DNA of 64,000 bases, taken from positions 100,203-164,202 of the forward strand of contig JAEYOQ010000064.1 of assembly GCA_023411555.1 (NCBI GenBank). The letters run 5' to 3'. Positions 58,101 to 64,000 of this stretch are shown here, in pieces (the stretch's first letter is position 1; each line of letters starts with the position of its first letter). Below the pieces are notes generated by a model. The model was given only the letters and a program-made list of their open reading frames with translations, had not been told where the DNA came from and searched no databases. A program made the translations under genes and the position numbers. This DNA is from Bacillota bacterium. Its GTDB lineage: Bacteria; Bacillota; Clostridia; Lachnospirales; Lachnospiraceae.

Positions 58101-60002
58101 TTGCGTAGAAAACTGAATCTCAATAGTAGAATAAAAGAGGTATATTTAAGTCCCATCGGTCATGATGTGATTTATAAGCTGCTGCTTCAATTGAATAAAA
58201 AGGAAAGGCTGATTACGAATCCGATTGTCGGAAATATGAAGCTGAAAACCGTCGCCAGATTAACCAAAAAGCTGCTCGGCCAGGAGTTTTTTACGACCCT
58301 TCTTACCCTCTTGAACAGTGAAGCAGATATACCGGTTATGAAGCAGGGGGATGTCACCAGAGCCTGGTGGAAGGAAGCTGTATTTTATCAGATATATCCT
58401 AGAAGCTTTCAGGATTCGGATGGTGACGGAATCGGTGATATCAATGGAATAATCTCACGATTGGACTATTTGAAGGAGCTTGGAGTAGACGCAATCTGGC
58501 TTTCGCCAATCTATGATTCCCCCAATGATGATAACGGCTATGATATCCGTGATTATTATGCAATCCTGCAGGAATTCGGTACGATGGAGGACTTTGACCG
58601 ATTACTTCAGGAGGTTCATAATAGAGGTATGAGACTGATTATGGACCTGGTAGTAAATCATACCTCCGATGAGCATCCATGGTTCCAGCAAGCCTTGAAG
58701 GATAAGACATCAAAGTATCATGATTATTATCTGTTTCGGGAATCTGGGGAGGATAAGGCTCCGAATAACTGGACCTCTTTCTTCAGTGGGTCGGCATGGA
58801 ACTATTATCCTGAGCTAAAGGAATGGGGACTTCATCTTTTCTCTAAGAAGCAGATGGATTTGAACTGGGAGAATAGAGAGTTGAGAAAGGAAATCGAAAC
58901 CATGATTCGCTGGTGGCTTGCCAAGGGTGTAGATGGATTTCGAATGGACGTAATCAATTATATCTCCAAGAGAGAAGGACTTCCGGAGGGAGACGAAAGC
59001 ATCGGAAAGCTGATGGGATACTATGGAATTGAAAATTATTATTATGGACCAAAGCTTCATGATTACCTGCGTGAGCTTAAAAAGGAAGCCTTTGAACCCT
59101 ATCAGGCCTTTACCGTAGGAGAGACGCCGGGTGTGGGAATGCATATGAGTAAGTTGCTGACCGGAGAGGAGAGGAAAGAGCTTGATATGGTATTCTCCTT
59201 TGATCATCTGGAGACACCTGGTCATGTAAGGTTCGAGGATTATCGTTATGATTTGAATTACCTTAAGGAGTACATGATAGATTGGATGGAGAACTACGGT
59301 GATAATTGCTGGATGTCAATCTTCTATGAGAATCACGATAATCCAAGGATGATTTCAAAGATTAATCCGGACCCGGCAATTCGTGAGGTTCTGGGGAAGC
59401 TTTTGGCCCTGCTACAGTTGACCTTAAAGGGAACACCGTTTGTCTATCAAGGACAGGAGATTGGCAGTATCAATCAAGCCTTTACCGGTATTGAACAGAT
59501 GAGGGATGTGGAAAGCATTAATTACTATGCAGAGCTTCTTCCCACCCTTGGAGAGAAGGAGGCGTGGAAAAAGGTGCTGAGTGGAAGCAGGGATCATGCC
59601 AGAACGCCGATGCAGTGGAGCAATGAAAAAAATGCCGGCTTTACCGAGGGCGAGCCCTGGCTGGCTTCGGATAATGATTATCTGAAATGGAATGTCGCTA
59701 GTCAGCAGGAGAATGAGAATTCCATTTGGCGGTTTTATCAGAAGCTGCTTCAGCTTCGCAAGGAGCACGAGGCATTGATCTACGGAAGCTTTGAGGTCGT
59801 TAATAGCAAGAAAAAGGATGTATTCACCTATTATAGAAGACTGGGTAAGGAAGAATTCTATATTGAAGCAAATATCAGTGAGCATACACTTCCTAGTCTT
59901 CCACAAAATATGGAGTTCACTTTGCTTCTCTCCAATTATGCAGAGGAAGCCAATCAGCTTCGTCCCTATGAGGCAAAGCTATATCGGAGGACAATGCCAT
60001 GA
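58101..60002 (+). CDS. GH13 alpha-glucosidase/oligo-1,6-glucosidase with N-terminal helical extension
   Basis: A 633-residue cytosolic glycosidase. Residues from about 88 form a GH13 barrel beginning WWKEAVFYQIYPRSF. The nucleophile is Asp283 (GFRMDVIN), the acid/base is Glu341 (TVGETPG) and the stabiliser is Asp413 (ENHDNPR). This matches the MalL/oligo-1,6-glucosidase group, which cleaves alpha-1,4 or alpha-1,6 glucosyl units. The first 87 residues are a helical extension not found in the usual family and similar to the C terminus of the next gene product. The start may be TTG at 58101; it is coupled to the symporter stop. The 3' end overlaps the next gene by four bases (ATGA). Confidence 0.9.
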   Translation: MRRKLNLNSRIKEVYLSPIGHDVIYKLLLQLNKKERLITNPIVGNMKLKTVARLTKKLLGQEFFTTLLTLLNSEADIPVMKQGDVTRAWWKEAVFYQIYPRSFQDSDGDGIGDINGIISRLDYLKELGVDAIWLSPIYDSPNDDNGYDIRDYYAILQEFGTMEDFDRLLQEVHNRGMRLIMDLVVNHTSDEHPWFQQALKDKTSKYHDYYLFRESGEDKAPNNWTSFFSGSAWNYYPELKEWGLHLFSKKQMDLNWENRELRKEIETMIRWWLAKGVDGFRMDVINYISKREGLPEGDESIGKLMGYYGIENYYYGPKLHDYLRELKKEAFEPYQAFTVGETPGVGMHMSKLLTGEERKELDMVFSFDHLETPGHVRFEDYRYDLNYLKEYMIDWMENYGDNCWMSIFYENHDNPRMISKINPDPAIREVLGKLLALLQLTLKGTPFVYQGQEIGSINQAFTGIEQMRDVESINYYAELLPTLGEKEAWKKVLSGSRDHARTPMQWSNEKNAGFTEGEPWLASDNDYLKWNVASQQENENSIWRFYQKLLQLRKEHEALIYGSFEVVNSKKKDVFTYYRRLGKEEFYIEANISEHTLPSLPQNMEFTLLLSNYAEEANQLRPYEAKLYRRTMP

Positions 60003-62446
60003 TAGAGAATAGAGAGTACTCCATAGGAGCTAAGGCAAAGGAGTTGGTCGCCCAGATGACTTTGGAGGAGAAGGCCAGTCTATGCTCCGGAAAGGATTGC
60101 TGGAATCTAAAGGGGATTACTCGGCTGGGGCTGGCTTCAATCATGGTGGATGACGGACCCCATGGACTTCGTAAGCAGGTAGGCTCCACAGATAATCTTG
60201 GGATAGGTGATAGCCTTCCTGCAGTATGTTTCCCTACTGCCAGTGCCATGGCCTGTAGCTTTGATGTAGACCTGGCAGCTGAGGTTGGCCGTGCAATTGG
60301 AGAAGAATGCCTTCAGGAGGAGGTAAGTGTTATTCTGGGCCCGGGTGCGAATCAGAAGAGGAGTCCCCTATGTGGCCGTAACTTTGAATATTACAGTGAA
60401 GATCCCTTGGTGTCAGGAGAGATGGCTGCCGGAATGATTCAGGGCGTACAAAGCACGGGGATTGGTACCTCGCTAAAGCATTTTGCAGTAAATAATCAGG
60501 AGAGAAGACGGATGACAATCGATGCGGTTGTGGATGAGAGAGCTCTCCGTGAAACCTATCTGAGGGCCTTTGAGATTGCAGTGAAAAAGGGACGACCGAA
60601 GACAGTTATGTGCGCCTACAATCGCTTGAATGGTGAATATTGTAGTGAGAAGCAGGAGCTGCTGACTAAAATATTGCGCGAGGAATGGGGATTTGAAGGA
60701 CTCGTCGTGTCAGATTGGGGAGCCGTCAGCAACCGTTCCCTTGGGATTATGGCAGGAATGGACCTAGAGATGCCAGGAAGTATGGGGATTAATGATGCCA
60801 AGCTGGTGTCAGCAGTGAGGAAGGGAGAGCTTAGTGAGGAGAAGCTGAATCTGTCAGCTCAAAGAATAACGGAATTAATCCTTAGTCAGATGGAAGTAAG
60901 AAGGAAGAATTATCGATATGATGCCGAAAAGCATCATGAACTGGCGGTAAAGGCAGCAGAGCAATCTATCGTATTACTTAAGAACACAGATAACATCTTA
61001 CCAGGTAGACCGGATCAAAGGGTAGCTGTTATAGGAGCCTTTGCAAAAAGACCCAGATATCAGGGAGCTGGCAGCTCAAAGCTTCACCCGATTAAGGTAG
61101 AGAATGCTCTTGAGGTCATGGGAGAAATGGGACTTAATCTAACCTATGCCCAGGGTTATGACCTGACTAGTGGCTGTAAACTTACTAGGGATCAGGAGGA
61201 GAAGCTAATTATAGAAGCCTGTGAGGCGGTGAAGGGAAAGGATATAGTTTATCTCTTTGCAGGTCTGCCGGAAGGCTATGAATCGGAAGGCTACGATCGC
61301 ACTAACATGGAGATGCCAGACCATCATAACCGTCTGATATCTGCTGTTACAGCATGCAATCCCAATGTGGTGGTTATTCTGCACGGAGGTGCGGCGATGG
61401 AGCTTCCTTGGTACGATAAGGTGAAGGGGCTTATGCTAGCCTATCTGGGAGGAGAAGGCTGTGGAAGAGCAGTAGTTAATCTATTGTTAGGGAAGGCAGT
61501 TCCTTGCGGGAAGCTGGCGGAGACCTGGCCCTTGAAGCTGGCTGACAATCCATCCTATCATTACTTTCCGGGTGGTAGAAATACAGTAGAATACCGAGAA
61601 AGTATCTACGTAGGATATCGTTATTATGAAAAGGCAGGAAAACCGGTTCGTTTTCCCTTTGGATATGGTTTATCCTATACTAGGTTTTCCTATGCTGGTT
61701 TGGAGGTGAGTAAGGATTGCTGTGAATATGGTGAGCTCCTTGACATCACCTTCACCGTTACCAACGAAGGAAATGTCAGAGCCAAGGAGATCGTCTTTCT
61801 ATTTGTCGGTCATGATAATCCAACAGTATTCTTACCGATTAAGGAATTGAAGGCTTTTAAAAAGGTTGAACTTGCCGAAGGGGAGACCAAGAGAATTAGC
61901 ATCTCACTTGATACAAGGGAATTTGGTTATTACAATACGCTAATTAAGGACTGGTATGCGGAAAGTGGTGTATACAAGATCAGCGTCGGTGCTTCCGGTT
62001 CGGATGTCAGACTGCAACAGACAGTAATGCTTGATAGCCCTAATAAGCCACAACCTGATCTGAGAGAACAGGCACCGACTTATTATCAACTTCCCCAGGG
62101 AGAACTTTGGATACCGGATCAGGAATTTGCTGCACTTTATGGTGAGCCGTTGCCGATACATGATAGTATGCCAAAGAGACCCTATGATCACAATAATACG
62201 CTGGAGGATATCGAACATACCTTGATAGGCAAGGTTGTACTTAAGGCAGCGGATCGGATGACAAAAAAAGTGACCAAGGACTCTGAGGGGGAAGAGGCTA
62301 TGATGTCCAATATGATTAAAGAGATGCCCTTTCACTCCTTAGTAACCACAGGCGAAGGAGCAGTATCGGAAGGAATGATGGAGGGGCTCCTACATATGGT
62401 CAATGGTCATATCATCAAGGGAATCAAAACAATATTAAAGGGGTAG
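59999..62446 (+). CDS. GH3 beta-glucosidase with C-terminal helical extension
   Basis: An 815-residue cytosolic beta-glucosidase. The GH3 N-terminal barrel carries the nucleophile Asp239 in VVSDWGAV, with KHFAVNNQERRR before it. The second domain (about residues 310-540) and a fibronectin-like third domain (about 565-680) follow the normal layout. The final 90 residues, after the usual end of the family, form a helical tail (from NNTLEDIEHTLIGKVVLKA on) that resembles the N terminus of the GH13 enzyme encoded before it. There is no signal peptide. Joint action with the symporter and alpha-glucosidase to split imported mixed glucosides is likely. Confidence 0.92.
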   Translation: MIENREYSIGAKAKELVAQMTLEEKASLCSGKDCWNLKGITRLGLASIMVDDGPHGLRKQVGSTDNLGIGDSLPAVCFPTASAMACSFDVDLAAEVGRAIGEECLQEEVSVILGPGANQKRSPLCGRNFEYYSEDPLVSGEMAAGMIQGVQSTGIGTSLKHFAVNNQERRRMTIDAVVDERALRETYLRAFEIAVKKGRPKTVMCAYNRLNGEYCSEKQELLTKILREEWGFEGLVVSDWGAVSNRSLGIMAGMDLEMPGSMGINDAKLVSAVRKGELSEEKLNLSAQRITELILSQMEVRRKNYRYDAEKHHELAVKAAEQSIVLLKNTDNILPGRPDQRVAVIGAFAKRPRYQGAGSSKLHPIKVENALEVMGEMGLNLTYAQGYDLTSGCKLTRDQEEKLIIEACEAVKGKDIVYLFAGLPEGYESEGYDRTNMEMPDHHNRLISAVTACNPNVVVILHGGAAMELPWYDKVKGLMLAYLGGEGCGRAVVNLLLGKAVPCGKLAETWPLKLADNPSYHYFPGGRNTVEYRESIYVGYRYYEKAGKPVRFPFGYGLSYTRFSYAGLEVSKDCCEYGELLDITFTVTNEGNVRAKEIVFLFVGHDNPTVFLPIKELKAFKKVELAEGETKRISISLDTREFGYYNTLIKDWYAESGVYKISVGASGSDVRLQQTVMLDSPNKPQPDLREQAPTYYQLPQGELWIPDQEFAALYGEPLPIHDSMPKRPYDHNNTLEDIEHTLIGKVVLKAADRMTKKVTKDSEGEEAMMSNMIKEMPFHSLVTTGEGAVSEGMMEGLLHMVNGHIIKGIKTILKG

Positions 62447-62448
62447 CA

Positions 62449-62949
62449 TCAATCAGCGGTAGGATCGGTAGTTTCTTCAAGTCGAAGCATCATCTTATGA
62501 AGGGATTCCAGTAAACTACTTGCGAATTTCGGATCAAGATCCAGATTGCAGATCATGCTCTTTGGGACGCCGATTGCCTCCTGCTTTAATTCTTGACCTT
62601 TTGTAGTTAATTGAATATATACATTACGTTCATCGCTGGAGCTTCGGATACGCTTAATGTATCCCAGAACCTCCAGCTTTTTTAGCATCGGTGTTAAAGT
62701 TCCGGAATCTAGATAAAGGCGCTTGCCAAGATCCTTTACTGTAATGTCATCCTTTTCCCATAAAGCCATCATGATGATATAGCCGGTATAGGTTAAACCA
62801 AAGGGGTCTAAAAGATTTTTATACTTTTTTATTATCTCCTTGGAGCATACATATAATGAAAAACAGAGCTGATTATCCAGCATGAGTAAATCATAGCTTG
62901 TTTTATCTGTTTCAATTCGTGTGGAATTATTATTATTCACTGTATCCAT
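62449..62949 (-). CDS. OhrR-like MarR family regulator
   Basis: A 166-residue peroxide-type MarR regulator. The N-terminal motif LMLDNQLCFSLYVCSKEI places a cysteine where OhrR proteins carry their peroxide-sensing Cys. The winged helix follows (ITVKDLGKRLYLDSGTLTPMLKKLEVLGYIKRIRSSSDERNV). The ATG at 62949 follows GAGAGGTAAG; the longer frame to 63024 runs into the promoter and is rejected. It is divergent from a nitroreductase gene, with OhrR-like sites over both promoters, so oxidation of the Cys should derepress both. It converges on the GH3 gene with a two-base gap. Confidence 0.9.
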   Translation of the reverse strand: MDTVNNNNSTRIETDKTSYDLLMLDNQLCFSLYVCSKEIIKKYKNLLDPFGLTYTGYIIMMALWEKDDITVKDLGKRLYLDSGTLTPMLKKLEVLGYIKRIRSSSDERNVYIQLTTKGQELKQEAIGVPKSMICNLDLDPKFASSLLESLHKMMLRLEETTDPTAD

Positions 62950-63031
62950 ATGCTTACCTCTCTTTCTATTAGTAAAATATATTATGCCAGATATAAGCTG
63001 TATTGCATCACAATAAATATGCAATTTACGC

Positions 63032-63118
63032 TTACAATTAGATTTTATACAATATTTATAGAAATGTCAAATAAAAGTATTGACAAATCCAAGTAAATGG
63101 TGTTAAATTAAATTGTAA
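63032..63118. promoter_or_regulatory. divergent ohrR/nitroreductase promoters with paired OhrR-type operators
   Basis: Plus strand: TTGACA (63080-63085), 17 bases, TTAAAT (63103-63108). Minus strand: TTGACA (63065-63070 on plus), 17 bases, TAAAAT (63042-63047 on plus). TTACAATTAGATTTTA (63032-63047) and TTAAATTAAATTGTAA (63103-63118) each resemble the OhrR operator pattern TACAATTAAATTGTA and cover the -10 of the minus and plus promoter respectively. Confidence 0.8.
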
Positions 63119-63221
63119 GCAATCATTGCAAAAGAAGTTTATATATTATACATATTTTGGAATACTAACAGATTGATATAAGTACAAATTATTTTGTTAA
63201 TTAAGAGAGGAAGGTAATAAT

Positions 63222-63821
63222 ATGAGTAAATCATTTAACGAAGCAATTGAAAACCGCAGATCCTATTACGCTATTGGTAAAGATATTAAGGTATCGGAGG
63301 AGGATATCAAGAAAGCAGTGGAGCATTCTGTGAAGCATGTTCCTACCTCCTTCAATTCCCAGAGCGGCAGAGTCGTCGTATTAGTCGGAGAACAACATGA
63401 TAAGCTTTGGGAGATTGTACGTGAGACACTTCGTAAGCTTGTTCCGGCAGAGGCTTTTGCATCTACTGATGAGAAGATGAATTCCTTTAAGAATGGTTAC
63501 GGAACCGTTCTATTCTTCGAGGATCAGGCAGTTGTAAAGGGCCTTCAGGAGGCATTCTCCTTATATAAGGATAACTTTCCGCTCTGGTCTACCCAGTCCA
63601 GTGGTATGCTCCAATTTACGGTATGGACAGCACTGGAGGAGTTAGGCTTAGGAGCTTCTCTACAGCATTATAATCCTCTAATTGATGATGAGGTCCGTAG
63701 CGCATGGGAACTTCCGGAGAACTGGAGACTACTCGCCCAGATGCCTTTTGGTAACCGCTTGGCAGAACCTGGTGCAAAGGAATTCTTACCTCTTGATGAA
63801 CGAGTTAAGTACTTTGGGTAA
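63222..63821 (+). CDS. nitroreductase family protein (FMN-dependent)
   Basis: A 199-residue FMN enzyme of the small nitroreductase type. The N terminus FNEAIENRRSYYAIGKDIKVSEEDI and the motif VPTSFNSQSGRVVVL bind FMN phosphate, and ELGLGASLQHYNPLID forms the C-terminal FMN loop. Members in this subgroup reduce quinones, nitro compounds or unsaturated fatty-acid products and are often induced by oxidants. That fits control by the divergent OhrR-like gene. The ATG follows GAGAGGAAGGT. Its terminator follows at once. Confidence 0.9.
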   Translation: MSKSFNEAIENRRSYYAIGKDIKVSEEDIKKAVEHSVKHVPTSFNSQSGRVVVLVGEQHDKLWEIVRETLRKLVPAEAFASTDEKMNSFKNGYGTVLFFEDQAVVKGLQEAFSLYKDNFPLWSTQSSGMLQFTVWTALEELGLGASLQHYNPLIDDEVRSAWELPENWRLLAQMPFGNRLAEPGAKEFLPLDERVKYFG

Positions 63822-63874
63822 GGGTAATCGTAATTTGAAATACCACTTGCGGTTGACTTCCAAATAAAATATGA

Positions 63875-63935
63875 AAAGGGCGTGTTTCAAAACTAACATT
63901 TTTAAGTTAGGATTGAAACACGTCCTTTCTTTTTG
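63875..63935 (+). terminator. terminator after nitroreductase gene
   Basis: AAAGGGCGTGTTTCAA (63875-63890) pairs with TTGAAACACGTCCTTT (63913-63928) over 16 positions with one G-U type pair, with an inner CTAAC/GTTAG step, followed by CTTTTT. The last 65 bases of the window hold nothing I can support. Confidence 0.9.
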
Positions 63936-64000
63936 AGTAAAAAAATAGGGAACACCGTGATGTGCTCCTCTGGAAGTTGGATTTTCAGAATTTTTTGCGT

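Noticed and set aside
1..64000. CRISPR arrays, tRNA, rRNA and prophage genes
   Set aside because: No regularly spaced repeats, tRNA cloverleaf with CCA-like ends, conserved rRNA sequence, integrase or phage structural genes were seen on reading the window; small RNA genes could still be missed without a covariance search.

Overview
The window looks like chromosome of an anaerobic, low-to-middle GC Gram-positive bacterium of the class Clostridia, most likely a member of the Lachnospiraceae related to the Lachnoclostridium/Clostridium phytofermentans group. The reasons are strong AGGAGG-type ribosome binding sites, AT-rich spacers with consensus sigma-A promoters, many hairpin-plus-T-run terminators, and gene types typical of such genomes: DUF3021 with LytTR, paired FeoA with FeoB and a FeoB-associated Cys-rich peptide, a sodium-pump decarboxylase, DUF3793, a short ArgC, cytosolic GH13/GH3 enzymes and an OhrR-like regulator. 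No rRNA, tRNA, CRISPR array, phage or intact insertion sequence was seen.

Layout. 1-3.1 kb: LytTR regulator plus DUF3021 membrane protein, a MerR/TipA-like regulator whose start looks frameshifted, and a small double-cluster ferredoxin-like protein. 3.1-8.4 kb: a lone PstS-type phosphate-binding lipoprotein behind a PhoP-box-like array, an MFS transporter, a PlsC-type acyltransferase and an L,D-transpeptidase. 8.5-12.3 kb: class Ia ribonucleotide reductase nrdA and nrdB with an NrdR-like box. 12.3-13.9 kb (minus): beta and gamma subunits of a sodium-pump decarboxylase behind a leader RNA containing a terminator. 13.9-19.5 kb: a Wadjet/MksBEF-like condensin operon (jetA, jetB, jetC) without the jetD nuclease gene. 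19.6-23.4 kb: a three-subunit xanthine-dehydrogenase-type molybdoenzyme. 23.5-23.7 kb: a 207-bp nearly perfect fold-back element. 23.9-25.9 kb: a secreted Ig/FN3 protein.

26-29.6 kb: a MarR regulator with a perfect 19-bp operator, then two ArsA/Get3-like ATPases separated by a small protein; a second copy of the MarR operator lies in front of the first ATPase gene, so the three genes are probably its target. 29.9-31 kb: GNAT acetyltransferase and HAD phosphatase. 31.2-34.3 kb: Fur-boxed feoA-feoA-feoB, a remnant of a fur-like gene, and the FeoB-associated peptide. 34.4-41.7 kb: dapA-like and AraC genes in divergent arrangement, a MATE exporter, an ABC/FtsX fusion and a DegV protein. 41.8-46 kb: adenine deaminase, MFS plus DUF2804.

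46.2-53.5 kb: a chemoreceptor, a BlaR1-tail-like membrane protein, an epimerase, DUF3793 and a membrane GGDEF-EAL protein with degenerate motifs. 53.6-56.6 kb: M42 aminopeptidase, an ArgR-boxed short argC, and an HD protein. 56.7-62.4 kb: an oligosaccharide-use operon (GPH symporter, GH13 alpha-glucosidase, GH3 beta-glucosidase) in which the two hydrolases appear to share a small helical module. 62.4-63.9 kb: an OhrR-like regulator divergent from a nitroreductase, each promoter overlapped by an OhrR-type operator.

Most promising for follow-up: the jetABC operon lacking jetD, the MarR-controlled twin ArsA/Get3 cassette, the fold-back element, the decarboxylase leader RNA, and the module shared by the two glycosidases. 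All family assignments come from reading translated sequence and motifs by eye; no database search was run.
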